Below are positions 33,835 through 54,044 of a stretch of 64,000 nucleotides of DNA, piece by piece. The stretch covers positions 868,001-932,000 of the forward strand of contig JAQGEQ010000213.1 of the NCBI GenBank assembly GCA_034620365.1, given 5' to 3'. The translations under genes and the position numbers were made by a program. The notes under the pieces were generated by a model. That model worked only from the letters and a program-made list of their open reading frames with translations. It did no database searches and was not told the origin of the DNA. Within the stretch, counting starts at the first letter, position 1, and each line of letters opens with the position of its first letter. This DNA comes from Pegea sp. RAD2-039. Lineage: Eukaryota > Chordata > Thaliacea > Salpida > Salpidae.

Positions 33835-36800
33835 CTTTTGTACAAAAACACCAAATCTCATAATCGCCCATCACCTGCTCCTCCGCCTCCTGTAGAGCAA
33901 TTTTTAGAATAATTATTCTTTGGCAAGATGCTGCAAACGTCTCTAACCCGACGTCGCTTTGTTGTTTTTTCGTTTTATGTAAATTGAATGATGATTGTGT
34001 AGTTAAGGAGAAAATCGTTGGAAGCTTTTTGTGAACTTGAATAAACTCTCTGAGCTACCAAGAAGACTTCAACTAATCTTCTTCATTTCATTCATAAAAT
34101 TATTTAATATTTAATAAAAGCAGTGGTTAGCTTGCACCATAGTTCAAATCAGTTGATGTGACTAATTAGTGTAGATACTGAAGATGCTGAAAATAAACCA
34201 ATCATCATCGAATGTGGTTTTTTATATAATAACATCAAATATTTGAACTGACATAATTAACTCGTAAATCTTTTTGGTTCATCCAAATATGGTTTGTTGG
34301 AAACTTCTGTTTGTAAACTAACCTCCTTTAGAAACTGATTAATATTTGACAAACGGATTTATTGATATTTATACAAGGCTTCCATCCTAACCACACGTCT
34401 TCCCATTTCAGTAAATTTACTGAAAAGTTTCAAACACATTTCTCATAACCATTCTTCACACAACATTTCGGCAGAAAATTCTTTCAGCCAATCGGCAAGT
34501 TTTAGACAAATTTGCCTTCGAAAGCAACTTAATTCTAGCGGTTGTCGACTCGCTTTAGCTAAAGTTCAAGCTTTTGTGACGTCACGTTTTCTTCTGTGTG
34601 AATGTCACGGTTGAATGGTTTCAAAGCAGCTGCTGACGTCATGATGCTTGGTTGTGTCTGATAGTTGAAGCCTATTAAACGATTCAATTATTTATAGAAT
34701 CCAACTCGATTAAAATCTTTTTTGAGAAAGTCTTATGCTAATTTTTTAATCAAATATTAACTTTTCAAGATTCGTGCAAATTTGAACTAATAAATATTTT
34801 CACTGTTTTTAGTAAATATTGATAAATCACGGGTTGTTCACGTTGTGGGGAAGAAGGAGTGACTACTTGATAACAAGTTTTGAATTTTGCGCCCAAACAT
34901 AATAAGTAGTTTTAACAAAACAAAAACAGAATTAAACGCTGAATAATAATTCAAATCTTCTTGAAACTAGTTTTTGGAAAAATAGATTTTTGAATTGATT
35001 TAAGCTACTTATACAGAAGCAAAATAAAGAAACTTTTGTTGGTTTTATTAATTGATATTAAACAATTGTTTACAAGTAATTCCAAGAACACTTTTTCAGC
35101 TGAAATTGAAAGAGTTAAGTTAACTTTTATGTCAGTTTTATCAGAATGTTGCTTTGCTGATAGCAAACATAAAAAAATCCCAATAAATGCTTTTAGGAAA
35201 ATGATAAAAGAGGGAATTTTAAAATCTGTCAAAAAGTTTTATTTTAGTTTTACTCATGATAAACTTTACAGTCGTTAAAGAAATAAAATTACAAAAACTC
35301 TTTGATGTAAAAATAACAAATTTGGAAGTTTTGATGACTACTGCAAGTTCTCATGAAATATTTTTTATTAAATGAAAATGAAAATAGTTATAATTAGCTG
35401 AGATATTTCATCTACAGCGATTTTAAAATATTTGCAACAAAATAGAATTTACTGCTTTGTTTATCATTAAAGTTGATTTTTTTTGGAATGATTAAACTTT
35501 TATGTCAATCAAATTACGTTTTATTGCCAATAAACTTTGTAATGTTGTTGTTTTCAATTTCAAAATTAATTTACTGAAAACAATTCATTTAATTCATTGT
35601 TTGGTTTTCTAGAAATAAGCAGAATAATTTTCTATACTTTTTTCACTACAATTTAATTTAAATAGTTTGTTCATTTAAGAATTTAATTTATCTAAGCGAA
35701 TACTTATTGTTCAAAAAATAGCTTTTAAAATTCAAATTGAAAAAGAAAATCACTTTTTAATCAAAAACATTTTTAAACATTTAATTAAATTTTGTTTATT
35801 TTTAAAATATTAATTCCTCTTATCAATAAATTAGTTGAAATGAAGTAAAACATGTTTGATAACTTTGCTCCAGAACGAGAATAACCCAAATTGTCGAGTA
35901 TTTAACAAGTGACTACAAAGCTAAACGTGGCCAATTATAATATAAACTTTAACAAACTATTTTATACAAAACGAAAATTCAAAATAGGAATACAGTACGG
36001 TTAAATGGGATTTTTTCAAGCTCTAAACCAAAGTATGACTCATAGGCGATCAGTGAATAACTTTAAGTAAAATTTCAGCTTCCAGACGCAAGTAGTTTAA
36101 TTCCAACGAAGTTTTTTTCAGGTGACTAAGCCCCCAAGTCTGCTTTTGGTGACGTCACCACCGCTACACGTTTCGACCATTTAAATTGAACACTTTGATT
36201 TGCTAATTTTAATTGTTTACTTCTCAGAAATATTTGTTTAATAAATGCCACAAGCAACTGAAAATTTACAAAAATGGTCAGATCACATGAAACCTCCGCA
36301 GAGCGATGTAAATGGCTACTTTTAGTTACTTTACGTAACGAGAAAGCTTAAATTGACTTTAAAAAGAGTTGAAATTGAGTTTAGTCAATTATTAACACAA
36401 TTTCAAGAACTACACTATATTATTTTTGTTGTTTATATTTGAAACAATAAATTTTCTTCTATTTAATTGTTTTAGTCGTAATTACAGAGAAAAGCTATCA
36501 TAAAGATCTCTTTTTTGAACTACTGTAAAAAATCGAATACTACGAAAATGGCTTTTTTTAATTCTAGAACTTTTTTTTATCTTAAAGTCAAAATATTTTT
36601 GAATAATTTGAAGCAACCACGTGATCGAAGTAAGGCTTTGCTGACAACACTTGAAATGACATCATCAATTTTTTCGGTTTTTATTTGTTTTTTTATTTTT
36701 CACCTCTTCATCAACATCGAAGACGCGCGATGAACATCAAAAAAGAGTACAGATGGAAAATATGACGTCATCACCGCTATTCGTCATCGTTACTATGGCG

Positions 36801-37357
36801 TCGTATAATTAAAAATAAATTAAAAGCACAAAAAAAAAAGTAAAAGAAGAAATGGAGATGACGACAACGACGATGTTATAGGAGGGAAGGAAGGAATAGG
36901 GGCACCGGGTAAAGATGTCATGTGTAAAAGTGTGGGGAGCAGCCACTAGAGGGGGTGAGGAGCACCGAGGAGTGCGCTCGATTTGACGATTTCGATACTT
37001 GTATGCACGCGCATGTGTAACAACAACAAACAAACAACAACAACAAACAGCAAATGATGATATACGTATGACATTGCGACAATTAAAGTGATGACGTCAT
37101 CACAAGCTAATGGAAGATAAATAAGATAAAAAAATATAAGAGAGCTTGCTAGGGTGGGGGGAGGAGGTGGAATGGCGAGAGATCTAATTGACCCATCACG
37201 GAGCTGATATTGGCGAGATCTTGAGATATATCAGGCTGAATAGGGCGATTTCAGCGGAGGGTCCTTGACGATAAGTTAAAACAAGTAACACAGTACAATA
37301 TAGATGACGATGTACCGATGCCTTCTTCCCAGCTCTTCTTCTCTGAGACATACTCCG
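33835..37357. other. Convergent intergenic region between PRPF8 and the ERK3/4-like kinase
   Basis: Holds the 3' UTRs of both genes. The open frame at 35036-35278 is unsupported. TGACGTCA palindromes occur at 34577, 34634, 36150, 36763 and 37092. From about 36,700 the GC content rises, with a CTCF-like sequence at 36939-36956 and a G-rich run at 37151-37173. Confidence 0.6.
36939..36956 (+). promoter_or_regulatory. CTCF-like motif
   Basis: GCAGCCACTAGAGGGGGT matches the core of the CTCF consensus (CCACTAGAGGGCAG type) at nearly all positions. It sits between two convergent genes, a place where insulators are plausible. Sequence resemblance only. Confidence 0.35.
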
Positions 37358-43601
<6,244 letters not shown>

Positions 43602-46600
43602 TTTGTGTACAGAAAAGTTAAGAATTTCATCAATTCACAACTTTTTTAAACTACCAACTAAAGGACTTAGAAATAAAAAATTTGATAAAAAACAATAAAA
43701 ATCTTTTTCTGACATTCTCACAAAAACCAGTTATACCAGCCACATTTTAAGTCTAATTCTTTCTTTAAAAAAATACAGAAATATAAATTATTTTCTCACA
43801 AACTTTTTCATGAGCTATGTATACAATAAAAAGCCACAATAAAATTTATGAGAATATAAAACCTTAAAATATTAGCTGTTTATAACCACACTTAAATTGT
43901 TGCTTATTAAATTAAATTTTATGACAGCAAAAACTGTTAAATCAATTATAAAATTGAATATTTTACATAGAAGATTGCCTATCTAAAATTGTTACTTTTA
44001 TAATTTCTATTTTTAGAAGTTTAAGAACTATAATAAAAAAAACTAAATTTTATACAACAGTATTTTTATATAAATCATAAAAACACTAACAAAAACAATG
44101 AAATAACAAAATATTACTTAAATATTTCTATGATCAATGATTTTGATATATAAAATGAACTTAAAACTAATAAGATATAAAAACTTAAATCATACTTAGA
44201 TTTCCTGCCATCAAAACTTATTTTATATTTATAAAAGGTTTAATATAAAAGTACAACAGTTTATTTTCATTTTACCAAAGTTTATAAATTATAAATAAGC
44301 AGTGATGATCATCAAAATAATCTACCCTACAGATAACTAAAAGTTTATTTATAACTTTTAATACAAATTTAGAACTCAAATTTCAGTTTTTTAATTTTAA
44401 ACATATAATATTGTCAAAGACTCATAAAAAATTAGTTTTTATAATTTAATTAAATCAAATATATACAAGTTTAAAGTAGGGCTGTTACTAAAAATAGTCA
44501 AATGGTCAAGTAGATGACCACAAATATGATACTTAATGACAATTCAAACATACTCTACTCAGGAAATAAACAATTATAACAAAATATTTTTATCTAAACA
44601 CTTAAATAAAATATTAGCATTTAATTTAAAGTAAAAACAAAATATAAATTCAAACATGAAAATAGATATCAAAAATCAAAATCTATATATACTTTAATTT
44701 CAAATAAAACCAAGAGATAATCAAATTTAACAATTATGACAACAATTTAAGATTTCAAAAATCAATTACTCTTTAAGGTTAGATGATAGAATTCAAAATA
44801 CAAGTTGTCTAAAGACAAATAAATACAGAAAAAGATAAATAACAGTTTACACCTAGTTTTTCAAGTTTACTTTATTATCAGAAGCACCATGACAAGAGTA
44901 AATGTTTTTATTTGAATAATGACTATTTAATTGTGTTGATTAATCAGAAAGACTGTTGATACAAGTTGAAAAAAGTTCAAATATAACAATTATATGTAAA
45001 CATTATAAACCTTAAATACTAGATACTCAAATAAGAATAAGTTACAAAAATAAAATAATTTTCTAAAAATAAATATCATGAAAGGTTACTGTTATGAAAC
45101 ATTACCAAAATTTTTATGAAACACTTTTTTCTACAATAAGAAAATCTTTTAAGTATTGCCAAGTAAAAGCATAGTCTTAACTGGTTTAATCTAGAAAAAT
45201 TAAAACAAGTCAATAATTACATAAGAAAATTATATAATTAACTTTAATTTGAAAAGTATCAATATTTTATAATCAATATTTATCTTCTAAATATCTAAAC
45301 AAGCATAAACTAAAAATTACAACATTTTATAGCGGAAAAAATTTCAATAAATTTGCTTTTACCCAGCACTTTCTAGTCAATATATCTCACATGAATATTA
45401 ATGAGCTAAGTTTCTAGAAACCACTAAAAACTAAATCTAAAGCCATTTCAATAAAAGACAAAATGTAATGTAACTATGCTTAACTTGCTTTTTACCAGGC
45501 CTTAAATATTCAGTATATGGCTGTTAACACAATTCAACCAGCAATCAACGTACCAGCTGTAGTGCGAAAGGCATAGCTTACTAAATGAAAGTTTCAAAGA
45601 AAAAATTTATAAAAATGCGTTTTAGAGTATTGAGAAAAACCCATTCTAGACTGCCTCCTGGTAACACTTGAAATTTATAGAAAATAAAAAGTAAGCGTTC
45701 CAACCTTTAAAAATATTGATTCTTAAGAACAATCAAAACAGCACAAAGAAAATATTTGAAATGAAATAAAAATAATTTCGATTTTAAAGTCAATTTATAA
45801 AGATTTCAAGCAAGAAGATTACTTCTAAGAAGTACTTTTGTGAAACAGTTTATAATTTTCGGTGATAAATCATTTTAATGAAAAATTAATTTATCATGTT
45901 CTACAGCAAGCTTTAAAAGTCATTCGTTTTATTCAATCTAAAAATTACTTTTTATGAAAAAGCTCAAACAAAACATGTTAAACTAAATTAACTCAATGAG
46001 TATATTTGATGCATTTTTTATCGATTTATACTTTGCTTATGAATTTGTAACAATAAAAAGTAATTAGCTATAGTCACAAAAAACACAAATTTTACGATTT
46101 CTGCTTTCAATTTTTTTATAAAACAAATCTAATAATTCAAAGTTACAAAAATAAAGTTTACTCAATAAATAATCTTTACTTTATTAATGCTACATATTCG
46201 CTCAATCAAAAATAGTTGCAAAAAAAACTGATCATTTTGTAAACTCTTATCTTATACCTAAAGTCTATATGATGCTTTAAAATATTGTATAAATCTTAGC
46301 AACGATCAATAAGTTGCTTTATTTACTAGTATGGTAGTATAGATGATGTGATGAGGAAAATAAACGTTTTATGGACTTAAATTTCGTTTCAGTAAAAGCA
46401 TAGAAACCACTTAAGAATAACAAAACAAAAAAGCTTAACTATTGATCGACACTTAAAGTTGACTACGACTGATTATGTATTACAGTCTTTTTCACTTTAG
46501 TTTCTTTATTATTTATTTAAATAAGCACAACTCTTTGAAAAATTAAGTTCGATTTACTAAGCTTGTAGCCATGCAAATTCAGTATTGTATAATTCAATGA

Positions 46601-49600
46601 AATATTAATAAAAATTGATTTCTCAAATGTTATCTAAAAAATTGAAATGAATTGTTTTTTGCTCTTTAAAAAGCAATTGAATCAAATACATAGTTTAAAT
46701 AGATTTATAAGGACTTATTTTTGTTGTTTAAACGATGAAGTAAAAACAGTTTGTAAATAAAATATTGCTTTAAACTAAGCAGTAAATGCAGCAGATATTT
46801 ATATAACTTTCTTTCAAATATTCTACTTTTACGTTTAAATAAAACTTTTAGTTTTGAATAATTTGTTTAAATCAACAATAATGTGCCACAATGAAAAAAT
46901 ATTTATTCTAGTTTTAAAAATTTCTTTAAAATATCTCACTTTCTACTTAAAAATAAATTCTAAAAATATTTCGCTGATGACTTATAAAGTCAATATTTTT
47001 TCAAGTAAAAACTATAACATATTTCACAAGTGGTTACTTTGCAAATCTATTTTTTAATTGTCTAGCTCACTGTTAATTAACAAGAAAAATTACTTAATGC
47101 ACAAAAACTTTAATAATTACTTAGGTTGCTCTGTATTCTAACACAAGTAAATTAATTATAATTGAATTAAGTGTGGGCTTAATGCTCGTAATGCAATACT
47201 TGGTATTATTTTGAGTGGTATACGGTATATACCTGTATCTTTGTCAGTACAAAATACCTTATTATTCATTTTGTTGTTTATCAAAAGAACAGGAGTTAAC
47301 AACCAATTCAACTTATTTTTATTTTCTAGATTGTTAAACGTTTAAAGGTAAACACAAAAAATCCTTAAACTTTAAAACTCATAATTATTTTCTTTCTATT
47401 TTAGAATTATACTAATCATTTAACCTATTGATAAACAAAAGAAAAAAAAGTAGTCAGTAAAAAACTATGTACAAAAACTTTATATAAACCAAAAGTAATG
47501 ATGAATTTCCAACACTATTTCTAAAAGTACTTATTTCGTTACTAGCTACATTACTTTTCAACATTAATGGATAACTTCTGAAACAGAAAGATTATCTCTG
47601 TTTTTTATATTAGTAGTAAACAGTTAGTTTTTCAAAACAAATAATTTTTTAATCTTTTAAAATAAATTAGATGGAAAATATTGGCTTTCACAATAACTGT
47701 TCATAATGATACTATTCATAAAAAACTTTAACGTTTCAATACACGTTTACATACTTTTTTGTATTCACACTGAACATGTTTATTTATAATTTACATATAA
47801 CGTCTCTCTAAATAGAAAAACATGATCTTATCGATATACTGAGTATTCTCAGCTTCAAAAAAAACTTTTATCTGTCTATACAAAAGTCTATATTTAAAAA
47901 ATGTTAAAACATTGTTTAATAATTGATAAACGCTGCTGTTAATAAAACCAAAAAGTAATGTAGAAAGGTGTCTAAGAGAAGTTATAATTGTTTAATCTCA
48001 GTTTTCAATTGTTGAAATACTTTTATTAGTTGTCATTGGTTATTATCAGAGGCATATTTTATTTAATTAACTTTATAAATATTTTTTTGATTAATAATCT
48101 CATGTCATTGACCTGAAATCAAACGGGTAATTTTGAAAAGCCAATTAGTTATGTAAAGTATAACGCAGCTGTTTCTATTTCTTGAAACAACTCAATTTCT
48201 TACCGGTAAGATTAACACACTAGTAAACTTGTACACCCACAAAATTAATAATGATAGAGGAATTTACAATTCAACTTCAGTATCACTCTACAATCATTTG
48301 AAATTAAGCTTATTGGAGAATATGGCACTACAACATTTCTTAAAATATCCAACATACATATTTATTTTGATCTGTGTCTTTGAGTTCAACTATATAATTT
48401 CAACTTCAAACGTTATATAACATTCTAATTTTAAATAATTGTAAGTTGGCTAAATTGATAGGTAACTATTTTATAAGAAAATTATGATGTATATATCCAA
48501 AAGCATAAACTTTTGAGCAGTTTGTTACACCATACTTGTGATAATACTGGTAATGACACAAACATTTATTTGTGCTATAGCTGTTTAAAAACTAAAACAA
48601 AATATAATTATTACTGATAACGACACTTGGATTAAAAATCTTACTTTTTGCTTAAGCTATCTTAAGAAATATTTGTTCTAAAGTAAAGTAATGAACAATA
48701 TAAACCCTTTCATTATAAAACGGAAGTCTACTCACAAAAATCAGCTGCGTATAAAATACAATACAACAAAATACAACAAGTTTGTTCAATTGTAATGAGT
48801 AAACTTCAATAACCTATACAGCCGTCTACTATTTTACTGATAATCAACTTTTTTGAAGTCTAATTTAACTTGCTATGATAAATAGTTGTATAATTCTTAC
48901 AGAATATAACTTCTTTGCTATTAAGCAGTCACTGAAGTAACTTCTTACAAATCTCTAAATAATTATTTATACATTTATGAATGATAGTATTTTAGTAGAT
49001 AAAAAATTATGAGGTTTTATTGGCGCTATTTTAATTAATAAAATAAAAAATTAGTTTTGAATGTATAGTTTCATTATTATTGCTCATTAATTTCAACAAT
49101 TGATAGTTTTAAAACAAATTAAAAAGTGTAGTGATCATTTAAAACTCATCTTTAATTCAAGTCTTTTTGAGATTGTTAAAAACGATAACTTAGAGTCATT
49201 TATTTTATCTTTTTAAAAACTGTAACACACCTCCGCTAACACACATTCTCACAAATAATATTCTATAAAATATGTTCAAAAATTGTATAGCATAACTTAC
49301 AAACAATCAACTCATTTACTTAAACTAACTCTAAACAATTGTAATATGACTCACCTAAGTATTTTTTACAAATTCCGTTTGATAAACACATAACTAAAAT
49401 TGATTGAAAAATACTTTTCTGATCTCTCTATTCTTATTTTAGCATTTTAACGAATCATTAAAGGGATATCATTTTAAATTCTTATACGAATTTTAAGATT
49501 GTAATAATTTTATCTTTGTACTTACTATTAAAGGTTTACAAAATATTTGATATATAACATCAAACCAAATACATTTATTTAACAGATTGAATTATTCAAC

Positions 49601-51090
49601 ATTATTAGCTCAACATAAAACTATCTATTTGTTGATATTTAAAAAAATGTTAGTATTTATAAGTTAGAAGTTTTTGATCTCTATATAATGGTTTTAAAAT
49701 ACTTTTTCTTTAGAAAATCAATATCAAACTTAATTTAGTTAATTTAAATGAATTTGTTAATGCAATATAATAATAACAACTTTTTATAAACAAATATATT
49801 AATTAGAATATCTTTATGATTAGGTTACTGATGAAAAGTATGATATATCTAATCTTTTCCAAGTAATTATATTTTAAGCAGTTGATAAACAATTCATGCT
49901 GAAACTCCGAATTAGTTAATTTATGATGTAACTTACCAACTTTCATTATCATTTTGATGTTATGAATTACCATAATTGTTATTTGTATTTTATACTAATT
50001 ATTTTCATCATTTATTTAGTAATTAGTATATTCTCTGTGCGTTACAAAATAAACTGAATATACAAAATAAATGAAAAATTACTATATGCCACTTGTTAAG
50101 AAAATTAATTAAACCATATTTGTTCAACAAAATTTTAAAAGAGGTAGTAAATTTTGATGTAGTGATGGAGTCGGGAAGATAATACCAAACCATGTTTATC
50201 CAATTGGAAAAACGGTTACTACAATAAGTTTTTGAAAGTTGCTGAGTTGGTTAATTGCAAACTTTAAAGTTAAAATGAACAATTAATTAAATATCTTTTT
50301 CATGATGAGGACTTAAACAGAAAAGTTGAAACTAATTTGTAAAAGGATGTATGTGATAAATAGTTTTGAGAGAGTAAAATATTTCTAGTTATTTGAAAAA
50401 CATTTGAGAATTCGGTATGAAGCAGATATTCTGAACAAATAATTTACGTGATGAGTCTATTTCAAGTCGGAAGATATGAAGATGACAAAATCTTTAATGA
50501 CTTGACGTTAGGAGATGTTATTGTTGTTTAGATGACAATCATAGATAGGAGCTAGATTTAGCTATCTGAGTTGAAGCTACTGGTCAGTAGACTCTAACAA
50601 GAAGAGGAACTGATGTAGTACTAAAAGATCACTTCAAATCTTACGTTAAAAATAATGAAATGAGGCAACTACTGTAAACTACAATTTGTAAAAGTTGCAA
50701 AATGTGGAATTGAATTTTCATCTTATTGAAACGAAGACTCGAATATATTTACAAATATGGAAATCTTATTAAAGAAATGATCGAACAATCGGATTCTTCT
50801 CAAATTTCTATTTATCTCATCTCCCAGCGAAGCAAAAGATGATTTAGTTGTCAGCTTATTCTGATCTAATCATATTATGTTAGCTTTTGAAGGTTGAAAG
50901 AACATTTAAATATAAACTGGAATTAGAAATCACAATTTTGTTGAAATCTTCATAAAAGATCAGTTTTTATAATTTGAATATCTTGTGCCACTTTTGTATT
51001 CATCAGCGGCATTCAATGATACTAATCTTTGTGTTTGAAGACGAAAGTAAAAAAGTTTCAAATAAATAAATGAAGGTTTGAATGATGAAA
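43602..51090. other. 7.5-kb AT-rich gene desert
   Basis: No coding exon with any family resemblance was found on either strand. The open frames at 46854-47057 and 48229-48420 look like chance. It holds no TGACGTCA. A decayed retrotransposon copy occupies about 50140-50960. The part next to 43602 must contain the kinase promoter. Confidence 0.65.
50140..50960 (-). mobile_element. Decayed non-LTR retrotransposon copy
   Basis: TTTGATGTAGTGATGGAGTC at about 50152 matches 16388 in the copy at 16121-17060. A second matching part, GTATGAAGC...TCTGAACAAA...GTGATGAG near 50415-50460, corresponds to about 16618-16670. No open frame survives. Confidence 0.55.
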
Positions 51091-52044
51091 TTATTTCGGT
51101 GAAGACTTCGACTTTGTCATAATTCGTAAAATATTTCTGGCAATTTCAGCCGCAGAACAATTTTGACCGAAATACTCGCAATAATCTCCCTTGTGATCTA
51201 CTAAATACATGATGATGGAATGATCAACTAAATAGTCGCCATCAACTTCATCCTTTGATCCCGCAGAGTAATAGACACGAAAAGATTTTGTAGCAACTTC
51301 TATTTGATCCCTAGATCCTGAGAGCCCAATAAAATCTTCCGAAAAGTCCTGAAAAATCAAAAGAGTCAGAATATTAAATAATTTGAATTAAAATTAAACC
51401 TTTAAATATTCTTTGATAACTTTTGGTGTGTCTCTTTCAGGATCAATAGTGATAAAGATCGGTTGAAGATCAGAAGAGTCACTCTTCCTATTAACAATCT
51501 CAACTGCTGTGATCATCTTTTCTAACTCCTCAGGACAAATATCAGGACAGTTTGTGAAACCGAAATAGATCAACAACCACTTGCCAATGAAATCTTTATT
51601 TGATCTCATCTCGCCATCTTGATCCATCAACTCAAAGTCACCTCCCAGCTTGGGACTTCCGTATGAGCGAATAAGGGCATCATCTATCGATTTCAATTTC
51701 TTCGCTTTGTAGTGTTTCATTAAAAGGATTCCAATTGAACCGAAGCAAGCCACAATCAGCAAACTTTTCCAATCAAATGGCATCCGGCTTCGATCCTTCT
51801 CTTTGTGTGGAGTTTTCAAAGTAGATTGATGCCTTTGTGGGGTTTGGTGGACAAGTGGTTTAGATGTGGAGCAGGTCTGGTACATAAGTGGTTTAGATGT
51901 GGACCATGTTTGGTGGACAAGTGGCTTAGATGTGGACCATGTTTGGTACATAAGTGGCTTAGATGTGGACCAGACTTTCCGGATGAGATGAGACTTTTCT
52001 TTAGAGGTAGATTTGAAGAATGGAAAAAGTTTTAAACACATCAT
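51091..52044 (-). CDS. SCO1: SCO1/SCO2-type cytochrome c oxidase copper chaperone
   Basis: Two exons (51400-52044 and 51091-51348) encode about 300 residues. The start is the ATG at 52044. A basic, Ser/Thr-rich N-terminus fits a mitochondrial presequence and includes four near-identical 11-residue repeats ([11 protein letters not shown] type). A single membrane helix follows ([16 protein letters not shown]). The thioredoxin-like domain has [20 protein letters not shown] with the copper-binding CPDIC, then [12 protein letters not shown], and in exon 2 the conserved [11 protein letters not shown], whose His is the third copper ligand. SCO proteins sit in the inner mitochondrial membrane facing the intermembrane space and deliver copper to the CuA site of COX2. 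SCO1 and SCO2 cannot be told apart here. It lies 92 bp downstream of AGA, same strand. Confidence 0.94.
51838..51970 (-). repeat. 33-bp coding tandem repeat in SCO leader
   Basis: Four units of 33 bp encode an 11-residue motif (W/C)STSKPL(VH/MY)QT. The VHQT and MYQT versions alternate, so the array is really two copies of a 66-bp higher-order unit. It is in frame and lies before the membrane helix. Confidence 0.92.
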
Positions 52045-52136
52045 CAATTTATTAAAACCTGTTCAAGAAAATTAAGTGATGAAAAAGAAATTAACAAATT
52101 TTTATGTAAAAAATTAAACGAATAAATTCAAAGTGT

Positions 52137-54044
52137 TCAAATGCAGTGAAGCGAAACGACTCGAGTTTTCGTGTCATTCACATCTCGAACACAAAAGCTG
52201 AAAGATGAGAATCCAACACAAGATGATCCTACAAAATCAGATCTTTTAGATTTTTTTCATAAACTTCTACATCAATCTCACCGATTTGACCGTGCTTCGA
52301 AACAGCGACGACAGCTCCCTGGAAATCTGGATGACGTTTTACAATCCTCTGCATCGCGACTTCCGATGCATGTTGCGGGGAATACCCGCTTCTCATTAAC
52401 TCCACAATCTGTGATTAAATGATGACGTCATCAAGCAAACACATAGTTACCTGACTTACCGTAAAAGTTGGCAGGAATCGCATCATGACGTCACCATTAC
52501 CAGTAGCAACCGCTCCTCCTACGTCATCATCAGCATACGCGCCTGCTCCTGCTACAGGAGAGTCCCCAACCCTTCCAGGTATCTTGTGGTTCATTCCATT
52601 AGTCGAGGTACCAGCTGCTATTCGTCCTTTGCTATTGATAGCGACCATTCCTATAGTATCGTGGTTGGTCTGGTCCAATTTGGCCTGGAACTTTAACTTG
52701 TCCAGGACTTCGTATTTAGTAGATATAGGATGGTAAGGACCACAACTAGTAGCCGGGTCTGGGGCCACGTTTCGACGGTAGTTCGGTTGGCAATTTTTTT
52801 CTTTCCAATTTTTCCATTTCTGAAATTTGAAAAGATTTTTTGATTATTCTGAAGAAGATTTTCGAAAATCCTTGAAGGACTTCTTGATGGAGGACTTCAA
52901 AAACGGGAGTTTTTACAGATCAGGATGGAATTGATTAAATGAAGATTTTGTGAAGATAATTACTTGAAATGATTGGTTAGTTGATAAGCTTTCTTCTATG
53001 AAGCCCATTTGAAGAGCAAATTTAGTAGCTAATTCACCAACTAGCATTGTATGATCCGTCTTTTCTAACACAAATCTCGCAACTTTAATCGCGTTCTTCA
53101 CTCGTCGAAGACATCCTACTGAACCAACATCCATCGTTGTTCTGAATGAATTGATGAGAAAAGTTTTTTATGAAATATCAACAAACCCATTCATGATTAA
53201 AGCATCTAATGTAGTTTCACCATCTTCATCTGGTGAACCACCAAAACCAACAGTACCATCACACTGATCTTCCTCACATCGACTACATCCATCTACAACT
53301 GCACTTATGGAGCAATCAGTTTTATTCAAAGTGTTCCAGCCTAAAATCAGGATTCTGAATTATTCAGAGTGAAATAATTTGGTACATTTGTAATCAAAAG
53401 TTTTAGATTGTTTTTATGGTGAAAATATTTAAAGAAGTATAATTTTTCTTACTGAAGCTATCAACTTAAAATATTTTCTTCATATATAGATGATGGTTAA
53501 ACAAAAAGTTTTGAAAATATTTTTGCATATTTTACAAAACAAACTCCTTTTTATTTGTATTAATAACTTTTAAACAGATTGTAATTTTTGATATCCTGTA
53601 TCAGTCTCAAAATGGTACTAACATTAAGTAAACAATAGAAGAATATCAAACAAACAAGCTCTAAAAAACAGAATATTAACTGATTTGTTGATTACTTGAG
53701 AACGAATATCCTTAGTAAGAGATTATTATTACATAAATGTGAACAAAACACTTCTTAAAGAATCAATTTGTTAGTTAAAGAGTTTAAGATACTAAATTAA
53801 AAATATGTGTATTTGATTCAAGTTGCTGAGCACTACTAATACTTTCTTCCTGCTACTAAATATGCAGGTTGTCTGGTTCATATAATTACCCTTTTTTAAA
53901 CTTTAAAGCCAACTTAATAAATAAAGTAAAAACTCTACCTTGATCAGTTGCTTGAGGCCAGGGCCAAGTGTTAATGATCAACGGCAAGGAAATTGTTTTT
54001 TTGATTATTAAGACAACATAAAATATTACCAAAAACCAATTCAT
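52137..54044 (-). CDS. AGA: Aspartylglucosaminidase (N4-(beta-N-acetylglucosaminyl)-L-asparaginase)
   Basis: Exon 1 (ATG at 54044) gives a signal peptide ([14 protein letters not shown]) and [16 protein letters not shown]. Exon 2 (about 53180-53340) has [20 protein letters not shown]. Exon 3 (about 52965-53131) has [17 protein letters not shown]. The next exon, ending near 52454, has the autocleavage site HDTIGMV, whose Thr becomes the N-terminal nucleophile of the beta chain, and [15 protein letters not shown] with TGNGD. The last two exons run to a TGA at 52137; the end [10 protein letters not shown]...HCI parallels the vertebrate C-terminus, so a further splice (acceptor TTTTGTAG|GATC) is needed to reach it. 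It is a lysosomal Ntn-hydrolase that removes Asn-linked GlcNAc during glycoprotein breakdown. No catalytic residue is missing. Confidence 0.94.

Noticed and set aside
35036-35278. Plus-strand 80-codon open frame
   Set aside because: A TTTTTCAG acceptor lies inside it, but nothing upstream or downstream joins and no family is recognised.
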